DNA of 64,000 nucleotides, from contig JADJTI010000001.1 of assembly GCA_016711265.1 (NCBI GenBank), positions 682,001-746,000 on the forward strand, given 5' to 3'. Below are positions 36,538 to 45,429 of this stretch, piece by piece (the first letter of the stretch is position 1; every line of letters starts with the position of its first letter). A model generated the notes under the pieces. That model searched no databases, had not been told where the DNA came from, and saw only the letters and a list, made by a program, of their open reading frames with translations. Origin of the DNA: Austwickia sp. Lineage in GTDB: Bacteria > Actinomycetota > Actinomycetes > Actinomycetales > Dermatophilaceae. A program made the translations under genes and the position numbers.

Positions 36538-37167
36538 ATGGAGCTCGGCGAGGCGATCCGCCGGAGGCGGATGACACGCAGGTTCGACCCGGCACGAGCC
36601 GTGCCGGTGCAGGTGGTGGAGCGGGCGCTGGAGCATGCCGTCCGGGCGCCCAGCGCCGGTTTCAGCCAGGGATGGGACTTCGTGGTGCTGACCGACCCGG
36701 CAGACCGGTCGGCGTACTGGTCGGCGACCACGATGGCGGGGCCAGGCGATGAGGCGGTGTGGGGTGACCGATGGCTGCGCGGGGTGAGTGCGGCGCCGGT
36801 ACTGATCCTGTGCCTGTCGGACCCCCAGGCGTACCTGGATCGCTATGCGGAACCGGACAAGGGCTGGGAGGATCGGGACCCCTCCAGGTGGCCCATCCCC
36901 TACTGGGACGTCGATGTCGGGATGGCCGCGATGCTGATCCTGCTGACGGCGGTCGATGAAGGGCTGGGGGCGCTGTTCTTCGGCGTCCCCGCGGGGCGGC
37001 ACGACGACGTGCGGGCGGCATTCGGCATCCCCGATGATCGGCGGCTGGTCGGTGTGGTCGCCCTGGGGTACCCGGCGCCGGATGCCGCGCAGGCGCCGCG
37101 CAACCCGTCCCTGGCTCGCGGACGGCGTACCGGGGTGATCCACCGTGGGAAGTTCACCACGCCGTGA
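36538..37167 (+). CDS. nitroreductase family protein
   Basis: 209 residues, FMN-dependent oxidoreductase fold. ELGEAIRRRRMTRRFD and ALEHAVRAPSAGFSQGWDFVVL are the FMN-binding segments at the N-terminus; GLGALFFGVP and VVALGYP are typical C-terminal motifs. A WPIPYWDVDVGMA insertion near residue 125 is family-like. CACAGT at 36526-36531 is 6 nt before the ATG (leaderless). Electron acceptor unknown. Confidence 0.88.
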   Translation: MELGEAIRRRRMTRRFDPARAVPVQVVERALEHAVRAPSAGFSQGWDFVVLTDPADRSAYWSATTMAGPGDEAVWGDRWLRGVSAAPVLILCLSDPQAYLDRYAEPDKGWEDRDPSRWPIPYWDVDVGMAAMLILLTAVDEGLGALFFGVPAGRHDDVRAAFGIPDDRRLVGVVALGYPAPDAAQAPRNPSLARGRRTGVIHRGKFTTP

Positions 37168-37312
37168 GGCGAACCTGTCCATCGTGTGGCGCCGACCACT
37201 AGCGTGTCCTGCGGACCGATCCGGGCGCGTCGCACGACGCCCCCGGCCAGCACAGTTGCCACGTGAGACTCGACGTCCCGAGCACGTGGGCATGACGCGA
37301 AAAGGAGCTTCG

Positions 37313-38077
37313 ATGCAGATCAACGACAAGACGGTGGCGCTGGTGACCGGTGGCGCGTCCGGGCTCGGCGAGGCCACCGTCCGGCGGCTGCACGCCGACG
37401 GCGCTCGCGTCGTCATCGTCGACCTGCCCGGGTCTCGTGGCGCCGAACTGGTCGCCGAACTGGGTGACCGGGTGCGTTTCGCGCCCGCCGATGTTCGGGA
37501 CCCCGACCAGATGCAGGCGGCCGTCGAGATGGCCAAGGAGTTGGGCGAGGTGCGGATCGCCGTGACCTGCGCCGGGGTTGTCGGGGCCGGTCGGGTGATC
37601 GGCAAGAAGGGGGTCATGCCCCTGCAGATGTACAAGGACGTCATCGACATCAACCTGATCGGGACGTTCAACATGCTGCGGCTCGCGGCTGAAGCGATGA
37701 CCGGCAATGAGTCGCTGGACGGCGACCGCGGCGTCATCGTGATGACCGCCTCGATCGCCGGTTACGACGGCCAGGTGGGCCAGGTGGCGTATGCCTCGTC
37801 CAAGAGCGGCATTTTCGGGTTGACCCTGTCGGCCGCCCGTGACCTCGCAGACAAGGGGATTCGGGTGATGACGATCGCGCCCGGAACGTTCATGACCCCG
37901 ATGATGGCGGGCCTGCCCGATGAGACGAAGGCCTCGCTCGGCGCGAGCGTGCCGCACCCGTCGCGGCTGGGCGAGCCGACCGAGTTCGCCCTGATGGTCC
38001 GCCAGATCGTGGAGCAGCCGATGTTGAACGGTGAGGTCATTCGGCTTGACGGCGCGCTGCGGATGCCGCCGCGCTGA
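37313..38077 (+). CDS. SDR family oxidoreductase (3-hydroxyacyl-CoA dehydrogenase type II-like)
   Basis: 254 residues. NAD-binding TGGASGLG (12-19), VDLPG acidic-loop Asp37 suggesting NAD(H), catalytic S147, Y160 and K164 (YASSK). The insertion GKKGVMPLQMYKDVIDINLIGTF (split) resembles HSD17B10/FabG-like 3-hydroxyacyl-CoA dehydrogenases of lipid or isoleucine breakdown. The ATG at 37313 is chosen for AAGGAG 5-6 nt upstream; the frame is open further 5' without signals. Confidence 0.9.
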   Translation: MQINDKTVALVTGGASGLGEATVRRLHADGARVVIVDLPGSRGAELVAELGDRVRFAPADVRDPDQMQAAVEMAKELGEVRIAVTCAGVVGAGRVIGKKGVMPLQMYKDVIDINLIGTFNMLRLAAEAMTGNESLDGDRGVIVMTASIAGYDGQVGQVAYASSKSGIFGLTLSAARDLADKGIRVMTIAPGTFMTPMMAGLPDETKASLGASVPHPSRLGEPTEFALMVRQIVEQPMLNGEVIRLDGALRMPPR

Positions 38078-38095
38078 TGCGTCGTTCCGGGCGCC

Positions 38096-38127
38096 GTGCC
38101 CCCCGAGCGGCGAGGCTCGGGGGGCAC
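38096..38127. terminator. bidirectional terminator between SDR and DUF559 genes
   Basis: Perfect 13-bp stem GTGCCCCCCGAGC / GCTCGGGGGGCAC with a 6-nt loop, between two convergent genes. Confidence 0.85.
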
Positions 38128-38132
38128 TCGGG

Positions 38133-39113
38133 TCACCCGCGGCCGTAGCCCTGCTGCCGACGGACGTCGACCGTGGCCCGGGCGATCTCCCGGATGCGGA
38201 CTGGCTGGTGCACGACGTGGTGGAGTCGTAGCCGCAGCACCAGCCAGTCGCGACAGATGAGGTCGTCGTAGCGGTCGATGTCCCGCGCGAACCCGGCCTT
38301 GGTGCCGTGGAACTCGTAGCTGTCGGCCTCGAAGACAATGCGCAGGCGTTCATCGGCGAGATCCACCGCCGCGAAGAACCCGGTGTCCCGGATCTGATAT
38401 TGGACTGTCAAGGTGAACAGTCCCGTTTCGAGCAGGATGGCGCGCAGACCGGACTCGAACGGGTTGGCGGCCCGCCCGTCGGCTGCCTCGGCGACTCTGC
38501 GGACGCGTGCCCGTCCCCGGCCCGTATACGTGTCGGCCGCATTAATCAGCGTTGCCGGGCCCACGGCACCGGAACGCAACGCCGAGTCCGCCACCGCCAA
38601 CCCCTGCGGGAACGGCAGCTCGGCGGCGCAGTGCAGCACCGTGTCCAACGCTGACGTGACCCCGGACTGGTAGGTGTCCCGATCGACGGCGCGAAAGCGC
38701 ACGTCACACCCGCTGAGCGACACGGGGACATGGCGGCCGTGAGGTCGGAGCACCTGCAGACGCTGCGGCTCGCGCAAAAGCGCCCACCCGTGGTGTTGAG
38801 CCGCGCTGAGCCCGTAGAGTGCTGCGCCTGCCGCGACGGCGCGGGCGTGCTGCCCGATCAGGACCCTCAGCTCATCCTCGGTCAGCGGTTCGGTCCACCT
38901 CGCCCACGAGCGGGCTGCCGCGGACGCGTCAGCGGACGTGGCGATGTCGGCCCGGGCGTAGGTCCCCCTGCCCAGGCGAGCCAGGTAGCCCTGCTTCAGT
39001 GCCGCACGCAGCGTCGCGGGAGAGCTCACCGCCACCAGGTCGGCGCCGGTTGCGATGCCCCCGGACTGGACGAGAGCGTCCATCAGGGCCGGCAGCCGGG
39101 ACGCGGGAGGCAT
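38133..39113 (-). CDS. wHTH and DUF559-type PD-(D/E)XK domain protein
   Basis: About 326 residues. N-terminal winged helix of AbiEi-antitoxin type (SGGIATGADLVAVSSPATLRAALKQGYLARLGRGTYA, split) and a C-terminal Vsr/DUF559 endonuclease-like domain with FEADSYEFHG, FARDIDRYDDLICRDWLVLR. Such proteins are numerous in Actinobacteria, usually without a partner toxin; here no partner is adjacent, so a toxin-antitoxin role is not supported. The ATG at 39113 has GAGG 7 nt upstream; an ATG at 39167 is possible. The catalytic motif is degenerate, so activity is uncertain. Confidence 0.75.
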   Translation of the reverse strand: MPPASRLPALMDALVQSGGIATGADLVAVSSPATLRAALKQGYLARLGRGTYARADIATSADASAAARSWARWTEPLTEDELRVLIGQHARAVAAGAALYGLSAAQHHGWALLREPQRLQVLRPHGRHVPVSLSGCDVRFRAVDRDTYQSGVTSALDTVLHCAAELPFPQGLAVADSALRSGAVGPATLINAADTYTGRGRARVRRVAEAADGRAANPFESGLRAILLETGLFTLTVQYQIRDTGFFAAVDLADERLRIVFEADSYEFHGTKAGFARDIDRYDDLICRDWLVLRLRLHHVVHQPVRIREIARATVDVRRQQGYGRG

Positions 39114-39440
39114 TCCCCGATCCTCGGCCCGAGATCGACCGGCGTCCGCTGACCATCCACAGCCCACGATGACGACCGCGGGGCTCCGGCCGCGTCGGTG
39201 ACGCGGCGAGGTCGCGCGATATCAGCAACATTCGAACCGATCCGTCGAGGGGTTGCCGTCTCGGGTGCTGGTCAGGGACCCGTGCCTGAATGCGGATCCT
39301 GGTGATGTTGTCGAAATGGCGAATGGATCGCGCCAACCACCCGCGGCCTGTCACGCCGCTGCAGCGCCCACGCGGCGAGCCGATCCGGCCTTGTGCCGCG
39401 CACTAGGTCAAGATGAGGGCGAACCACGCATGCCAAGGAG
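39114..39440. other. 327-bp intergenic region upstream of the topoisomerase A gene
   Basis: Holds divergent promoters for the DUF559 gene and the topoisomerase gene, but no convincing -35/-10 pair, repeat or RNA. It is somewhat less GC-rich than its flanks around 39220-39320. AAGGAG directly abuts the ATG at 39441. Confidence 0.5.
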
Positions 39441-42137
39441 ATGCCCCGCTTGTCGCGCCGCCCCACGCCCGAGTCCCTGCCGGACGATTTCGAAGAACGC
39501 ATCGTCGATATCGATGTGCGGCAGGAGATGGAGGGGGCGTTCCTGGAGTACGCGTACTCGGTCATCTACTCCCGCGCCCTGCCTGATGCCCGCGACGGAC
39601 TCAAGCCGGTCCAGCGCCGCATCCTCTACGGGATGCACGAGATGGGCCTGCGCCCCGACCGTGGCCACGTCAAGAGCCAGCGGATCGTCGGCGAAGTCAT
39701 GGGCAAGTACCACCCGCACGGCGACAGCGCCATCTACGACGCCCTGGTGCGGATGGCTCAGCCGTTCACCATGCGCCTGCCCCTGGTCGACGGCCATGGC
39801 AACTTCGGCAGCCTGGACGACGGTCCGGCGGCCTCCCGGTACACCGAGGCACGGATGGCCCCGGCGGCGCTGCTCATGGTCGCGGGCCTGGACGAGGACA
39901 CCGTCGATTACGTCCCGACCTACGACGACCAGCTCACCCAGCCCTCCGTGCTCCCGGCGGCTTACCCGAACCTGCTGGTCAACGGGGCAGCAGGGATCGC
40001 CGTGGGGATGGCGACCAACATGCCTCCGCACAACCTCGTCGAAGTCATCGGCGCCGCCCGGCACCTGATCGACCATCCCGATGCGACCCTGGAAGACCTG
40101 ATGCGGTTCGTGCCTGGGCCGGATCTGCCCGGAGGCGGGATGATCGTCGGCCTCGACGGGATCCGGGAGGCGTACGCCACGGGCCGCGGGGTCTTCCGGA
40201 CCCGGGCCACCGCGCGGATCGACAATGTCACGCCGCGCCGCAAGGGCATCATCGTCACCGAACTGCCGTACCTGATCGGCGCCGAGAAGGTCCGCGACAA
40301 GCTCAAGGATCTGGTACAGAGCAAGCGTCTTCAAGGGATCGCGGACTTCAAGGACCTCTCGGACCTGGAGCACCCGTTGCGCCTGGTCATCGAGGTGAAG
40401 AACGGTTTCAACCCCGAGGCCGTGCTGGAACAGCTGTACCGATTGACGCCGATGGAGGACTCGTTCGGCATCAACAACGTCGCCCTCGTCGAGGGGCAGC
40501 CACGGACCCTCGGTCTGCGTGAGCTGCTCACGGTGTACGTCGAGTTCCGCACCAGCGTGGTACGCCGTCGGACGCAGTACCGGCTGCGCCGCGCCCAGGA
40601 ACGGCTTCATCTGGTCGAGGGACTGCTGATCGCGATCGTCGACATCGACGAGGTGATCGCGCTGATCCGCTCCTCGGACGACACGGCGGCGGCCCGGGTG
40701 CGCCTCATTGAGGCCTTCGACCTGTCCGAGGCGCAGGCCAACTACATCCTTGAGCTACAGCTGCGCCGACTGACCAAGTTTTCCCGGATCGAGCTGGAGA
40801 CCGAGGCCGAGGAGCTACGCGCCCGGATCGAAGGGCTCGAGGCAATCCTCAACGACCGCGCCCTGTTGCTGCGGACCGTCTCTGACGAACTCGCCGAGGT
40901 GGCTCAGCGCCACGGGACACCGCGGCGGACCGTCCTGCTCGAATCCGCCGGCGGCCCGGCCAAAGGCAGCGCCGCGTCGACGACGCCGCTGGAGGTGGCC
41001 GACGATCCGTGTTGGGTCCTGCTGTCCTCGACGGAGCTGTTGGCCCGGACCGCCGACGCCGGTCCGCTGGTCAACGATGGTGAGCGAGCAGCCCATGACG
41101 TGATCCGCTCCGCGATCCGGACGACGGCGCGCGGCGAGTTCGGGCTGCTCACGTCAGCTGGGCGGGTGTTGCGGATGTCGGTGCTGGAGCTGCCTACGCT
41201 GCCCCTCACGATCGGCCCGCCCACGCTGTCCGGCGGCACGCCGCTGGCCGCGTTCCACGAGTTGGCCGGCGGAGAACGCCCGGTGAGCCTGCTGCCACTG
41301 GGCGAGGACGCGCCGGGGGTCGCCCTGGGCACCGCCCAGGGGGTCGTCAAGCGGGTGCTCGTGGACTACCCGAGTGGGCGTGCGGAGTGGGAAATGATCG
41401 CGCTGCGTCCCGGCGACGCGGTGGTCGGCGCGGCCCTGGTCGGCGACGCCGACGCGGAGGCCACCCACCTGGGGTTCATCTCCAGCGACGCGCAGCTGCT
41501 GCACTTCCCGGCCGCCGCGGTCCGCCCGCAGGGACGCCCGGCCGGAGGCATGGCCGGGATCAAGCTGTCGCCGAAAGCCCGGGTGATCTGGTTCGGGGCG
41601 TTCGACCCGCAGGCCGAGAACGTCGTGGTGACCGCCGCCGGATCCTCCAGCGCCCTGCCCGGGACCCAGGCCGGATCCGTGAAGGCCACCCCGCTGTCGG
41701 AGTACCCGAGCAAGGGCCGCGCGACCGGCGGCGTCCGCTGCCAGCGGTTCCTGCGCGGGGAGGACACCCTGATCGTGGGTTGGGCGGGCCCCTCCCCCGC
41801 GCGTGCGGCCGGCCCCAACGGTGTTCCCGTACCGTTGCCGGAGGCAGTGGGGCGGCGGGACGGTTCCGGCACGCCGGGTCGCGCCCCGATCGCGGCCATC
41901 ACCGGGGCATTCCCCGCGGTGGTGTCGGACGGTACGGCGGCCACGGGTACCTCGACGGTCGGTGACGCGGCGGCGGCGCAGGATGTGGCGTGGACGACGG
42001 ACGAGAGCGCCCGTGACCAGGTGGCGCGGGCGGTGAACCGACCCGATGCCGCGTCCTCACGGACCGCCGGAGACGTCGACGCCGACCCCGTGGTGGAGGT
42101 GGGTCACCCGGACGAGGATGTCCTCTTCGACCTGTAA
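39441..42137 (+). CDS. parC: type IIA DNA topoisomerase subunit A (ParC-like)
   Basis: Breaks and rejoins DNA for decatenation or supercoil removal with the ATPase subunit encoded at 55.5 kb. 898 residues. Active-site R133-Y134 (ASRYTEAR); the quinolone-region HPHGDSAIYD has Ser96 and Asp100, the sensitive type. Coiled-coil gate (about 370-500) and a C-terminal beta-pinwheel (about 510-800) lacking a GyrA box (no QRRGGKG), followed by an acidic tail of about 90 residues. Absence of the GyrA box and location away from a gyrB-gyrA pair favour topoisomerase IV. AAGGAG abuts the ATG. Confidence 0.9.
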   Translation: MPRLSRRPTPESLPDDFEERIVDIDVRQEMEGAFLEYAYSVIYSRALPDARDGLKPVQRRILYGMHEMGLRPDRGHVKSQRIVGEVMGKYHPHGDSAIYDALVRMAQPFTMRLPLVDGHGNFGSLDDGPAASRYTEARMAPAALLMVAGLDEDTVDYVPTYDDQLTQPSVLPAAYPNLLVNGAAGIAVGMATNMPPHNLVEVIGAARHLIDHPDATLEDLMRFVPGPDLPGGGMIVGLDGIREAYATGRGVFRTRATARIDNVTPRRKGIIVTELPYLIGAEKVRDKLKDLVQSKRLQGIADFKDLSDLEHPLRLVIEVKNGFNPEAVLEQLYRLTPMEDSFGINNVALVEGQPRTLGLRELLTVYVEFRTSVVRRRTQYRLRRAQERLHLVEGLLIAIVDIDEVIALIRSSDDTAAARVRLIEAFDLSEAQANYILELQLRRLTKFSRIELETEAEELRARIEGLEAILNDRALLLRTVSDELAEVAQRHGTPRRTVLLESAGGPAKGSAASTTPLEVADDPCWVLLSSTELLARTADAGPLVNDGERAAHDVIRSAIRTTARGEFGLLTSAGRVLRMSVLELPTLPLTIGPPTLSGGTPLAAFHELAGGERPVSLLPLGEDAPGVALGTAQGVVKRVLVDYPSGRAEWEMIALRPGDAVVGAALVGDADAEATHLGFISSDAQLLHFPAAAVRPQGRPAGGMAGIKLSPKARVIWFGAFDPQAENVVVTAAGSSSALPGTQAGSVKATPLSEYPSKGRATGGVRCQRFLRGEDTLIVGWAGPSPARAAGPNGVPVPLPEAVGRRDGSGTPGRAPIAAITGAFPAVVSDGTAATGTSTVGDAAAAQDVAWTTDESARDQVARAVNRPDAASSRTAGDVDADPVVEVGHPDEDVLFDL

Positions 42138-42243
42138 CACCTGCGCCCACGACACTGTCCGACGGGTGCTGCACCGAGGATGACCGTCGACGCGAAAAGC
42201 ACTGGCATCTAGTGGAATTCGGTTATCTTGAGGGATTCGCGCA

Positions 42244-43848
42244 GTGCGCCGACGACGTCCCCTGGGGGTCTGGATGCCGATCATCACCCTGGCTCGACTG
42301 CTCACCGTCCTCGTCCTCACCCTGACCTGGCTCCTGCCCGGCACGACCGCGGCGGCTGCCGATCCCACACCCGTCGGTCGGGCGAACATGTCGGTGGACG
42401 TCGACCCTTCGAGCGGGCCCGGGACATCAATCATCGAGGCGCCGGAGTGGGCATCCACCTGGGAGGGGGTTCGGGCCTCCTTCTTCGTGTACGTCACGAA
42501 CACGGGGGACGTTCCGCTACGGGTTACCCAGATCACCGGGGACTCGCCGATTGGCGACCCGTACCCCCCCGTCATGTGCAGTGCGCCCATCCTCCCCGGA
42601 GTACGGCAGGCATGCGCCTACCGCTACGTCTCAATGCCCTCCGGGGCGTCGCCCGGTACCCGGCAAGAGTTCCAGATCGGCGTCACCGCTGAGGCGGCTG
42701 GCCAGCCGCTGAGGTCGGAGGCACGGTTTACCCTGCTCGTCGTTGACCGGCTGCCGCATACCAGCCTCAACGTGTCCGCATCCCCGACGGCGATCGCCCC
42801 GCAGGGACCTGTCGCATTCACCCTGCGACTGAATCCCCCGTTCCGTTACACCCCCTCCTTCGACGTGACCGGGATTCAATCGCGTCTGTTCGGCGATCTC
42901 ACCGATCCAGCCAATCCCCGCCTCGTGAGCACCACCTGCCGGGACCATGACGGTTCGGCCTATGCCGGGTGCGCATACGTCGCGCGCGTGGCGGGGAAGC
43001 CGGGAACGACCGTCGAGGACACCATCACGGTCTCGCTCAGTGACGGCACCGGTCCGCCCGGTGGCGCGGTGACGACGGTCTCGGTGCGCCTGCTGTCCCC
43101 ACCCACCGTGTCGGTCACGCTCGTTCCCACGCCCTCCCGCACCCCGCCGGGGGGTCCCGTTCGATACGCGCTCACCGTCACCAGCCGGTCGGCGTACCCC
43201 CTGACCCTGCAATCGCTGTTCACCTGGCGCTACGGGAACCTCAGGGACCCGTCCAATCCAGCGATCCAGGCGAACACCTGCCCAACGCTGCCTCGGACCC
43301 TCCCGTCCGGGGAGTCAACTCAGACGTGCAGCTTCACCGCGCTCGCGGACTCCCCGGCGCTCACGTCATACCGGGTGACCGCCGTGGCCAGCGTCCGAGA
43401 GGACACCACTGCGCTCACGTCGACCGCCGCCACCAGCACGACCATCGACGTCACGTGGCGCGCTGAACCGGCCTCCGCGTGGGCACTGGAGACGATCTGG
43501 CCGGCACTGTCCCTTCTCGGACGGGAGGTCACCCCGCGCAGCCGGACGTCGATGGTGTTCTGGATTGCACCGCGCTGCCGGTCCACGATCCCCAAGCGCC
43601 TCGGCGACCTTCTCCAGGCGCCATCCCCAACCCCGCAATGCGCTCCCCACCGGCGCCTTCTCCAGGAAGCCACCACCGCGCTCCTCAACGAGGCCGAGTA
43701 CGGGTCCGACTATCCGGCGAGGTCACCTTCAGCGATCGTCACCGACACCAACGAGGCTCTGCGTGCTCGACTGCGGGACATCAACGCGCTGGCGGACGGT
43801 TACGCACAGTGGAACGGCGACCCGACTCGCGCGGCGCCGCCGGACTGA
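42244..43848 (+). CDS. unrecognised exported protein with beta-sandwich repeats
   Basis: 534 residues. A signal peptide (LTVLVLTLTWLLPGTTAAAADP) is followed by three repeats of about 110 residues resembling DUF11/CARDB-like Ig sandwiches: FFVYVTNTGDVPLRVTQI, FTLRLNPPFRYTPSFDV and RYALTVTSRSAYPLTLQSLF, each with a Cys pair. The last 110 residues are different: FWIAPRCRSTIPKRLGD, QCAPHRRLLQEATTALLNEAEYGSD and TNEALRARLRDINAL look helical. There is no LPXTG or membrane anchor, so it is secreted or held by its tail. GTG start at 42244; an ATG at 42274 is possible. Function unknown. Confidence 0.65.
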   Translation: MRRRRPLGVWMPIITLARLLTVLVLTLTWLLPGTTAAAADPTPVGRANMSVDVDPSSGPGTSIIEAPEWASTWEGVRASFFVYVTNTGDVPLRVTQITGDSPIGDPYPPVMCSAPILPGVRQACAYRYVSMPSGASPGTRQEFQIGVTAEAAGQPLRSEARFTLLVVDRLPHTSLNVSASPTAIAPQGPVAFTLRLNPPFRYTPSFDVTGIQSRLFGDLTDPANPRLVSTTCRDHDGSAYAGCAYVARVAGKPGTTVEDTITVSLSDGTGPPGGAVTTVSVRLLSPPTVSVTLVPTPSRTPPGGPVRYALTVTSRSAYPLTLQSLFTWRYGNLRDPSNPAIQANTCPTLPRTLPSGESTQTCSFTALADSPALTSYRVTAVASVREDTTALTSTAATSTTIDVTWRAEPASAWALETIWPALSLLGREVTPRSRTSMVFWIAPRCRSTIPKRLGDLLQAPSPTPQCAPHRRLLQEATTALLNEAEYGSDYPARSPSAIVTDTNEALRARLRDINALADGYAQWNGDPTRAAPPD

Positions 43849-43900
43849 CGAGGCTGCACGCAGCGGCGCCACCCGGCCCGAATCCACCTAGGGTGTCATC

Positions 43901-45388
43901 GTGAGCAGCGCACAACCTGCGGTGACCCCCAGCCGCCGCCCCGCGGGACGGCCGGATGCGTGTTCGGTCCAATGGGATGAGGTCACCGGTCCCGCCTGGG
44001 GAACAGCCGCGGGGGCCTTGTTCTGGGTGGCCGTCGAACAGCCCGGGCCCTGGGGCAGCCATGCGTTCCAAGCATCCCGGATGGACCCGGGCCTGGGCCG
44101 GGCGCTGCACCAGCAGTGCGCGTCCTCGGGCGGTCGGGCGCTGCTGATCCGCAACGTCGGCAGCCAGCGCGAGACGCAAACGGCCAGGCCGCGGCGGGTG
44201 TACATCGCGGGGGGCATGCCGCATTGGCAGCCGTGGCTGCTGTCAGCCGAACTGGCCGACGTCTCGGACCTTCTCCGGCTGCCCTGGCAGCGACTCCGGT
44301 ACGGCGATCAGCGCGCCGTCATGGAGGCGGTGCCGGCGTTGGCGCCGCACCCTGATCCGATCCTGCTGGTGTGCACCAACGCCAAGCGGGACGCCTGTTG
44401 CGCGGTGCGCGGGCGGCCGCTGGCCGCCGATGCGGCAGCGGCCATGCCGGGCCAGGTGTGGGAGTGCACGCATACCGGCGGACATCGGTTCGCCCCCACA
44501 GCCGTGGTGCTCCCCCACGGGCAAACACTCGGTCGGCTGACCCCGGAGGTGGCCATCGAGGCGCTCCACGCCGCCGCTCAGGGCCGGCTCGCGGAGTCTG
44601 CACTGGACCCGCGGTACAACCGGGGGCTTCCGCACGTCATGCCGCAGCTCCAGGCTGCCGAGGCATGGGTCCGCCATCAGATCGGCGAGACCAGCATCGG
44701 CTGCGTTCGCGCGCACACCACGCGTTCCCTGGTCAAGGGGCAGTCCGGGGTGGTCGAGGTCGAGCACCGGGACGGCCGCCACTGGCTGCTCCACGTACGC
44801 CAGGTCGACGAGCCGGACAACCTGCGCCGCAACTCCTGCTCCACGGCCGCCGTACCGGTGCACACCTGGGCCGTCGAGCCGGTGACACCCGACGTACCGG
44901 TCCTCGGCGCGTGGCCCGCCTGGCCCGACGCCGACCCGGTGGAGCTGGACCGGCCCCGAGTTGCGGCACCGGCACCCAGTGACGACGCGCCGGCCGGGGC
45001 ACCGCGTGAGCTGTTGCCATTGTTGCTGGCCCGGGAGGCGCTTCTGCACCGCCGGGACTCTGGTTCCCGTGCGGACCTGGAGCCGCTGCTGGCCCCCGAC
45101 TACTGGGAATGGGCCGCCGTGGGCGAACGGCGCGACCGCAGCGCCGTCCTGGACACGGTGGGCACGCCCGCGGCGCGAGCCGGTGACGGCACGCTCGATG
45201 CCGCTGATGCCGCGGTACGTCGACTGGGCCCGGACACCTACCACCTCACCTATACGTTGCGAGGTCCCGGGGAGTCGGCCGATCCCTCCGGAGCCACCCG
45301 GTGCAGCACGATCTGGCGGGGTTCACCGGCCAGCGGCTGGTACGCCCTCTTCCACCAGCGCACCGCCGTGGCGGCCGATCCTGGGTGA
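43901..45388 (+). CDS. sucrase/ferredoxin-like protein fused to an NTF2-like (DUF4440) domain
   Basis: 495 residues in one frame. Residues about 20-325 are a Suc_Fer/thioredoxin-like ferredoxin: C158 in VCTNAKRDACCAVRGRPLA, C189 in WECTHTGGHRFAPT, H191, H195 as expected cluster ligands. After a Pro/Ala linker (330-365), residues about 368-492 form a SnoaL/DUF4440-like cone (REALLHRRDSGSRADLEPLLAPDYWEW, split; TYHLTYTLRGPG; WYALFHQRTA). The two folds are usually separate genes. TAGGGT (43889-43894) 6 nt before the GTG suggests a leaderless message. Redox partner unknown. Confidence 0.8.
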   Translation: MSSAQPAVTPSRRPAGRPDACSVQWDEVTGPAWGTAAGALFWVAVEQPGPWGSHAFQASRMDPGLGRALHQQCASSGGRALLIRNVGSQRETQTARPRRVYIAGGMPHWQPWLLSAELADVSDLLRLPWQRLRYGDQRAVMEAVPALAPHPDPILLVCTNAKRDACCAVRGRPLAADAAAAMPGQVWECTHTGGHRFAPTAVVLPHGQTLGRLTPEVAIEALHAAAQGRLAESALDPRYNRGLPHVMPQLQAAEAWVRHQIGETSIGCVRAHTTRSLVKGQSGVVEVEHRDGRHWLLHVRQVDEPDNLRRNSCSTAAVPVHTWAVEPVTPDVPVLGAWPAWPDADPVELDRPRVAAPAPSDDAPAGAPRELLPLLLAREALLHRRDSGSRADLEPLLAPDYWEWAAVGERRDRSAVLDTVGTPAARAGDGTLDAADAAVRRLGPDTYHLTYTLRGPGESADPSGATRCSTIWRGSPASGWYALFHQRTAVAADPG

Positions 45389-45429
45389 TCGAGGGCCGTG
45401 GAGGCACCCACGGCGCCTAGGCTCGAGAC

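Noticed and set aside
34269..36752. 827-codon open frame on the plus strand opposite the GNAT/acyl-CoA synthetase gene
   Set aside because: High GC produces long antisense frames. Its translation is low-complexity (Gly, Arg, Asp, Val, His) without domains, while the minus strand has clear motifs.
38133..39113. Toxin-antitoxin system of AbiE type
   Set aside because: Only the wHTH/DUF559 protein is present; no nucleotidyltransferase toxin gene adjoins it.
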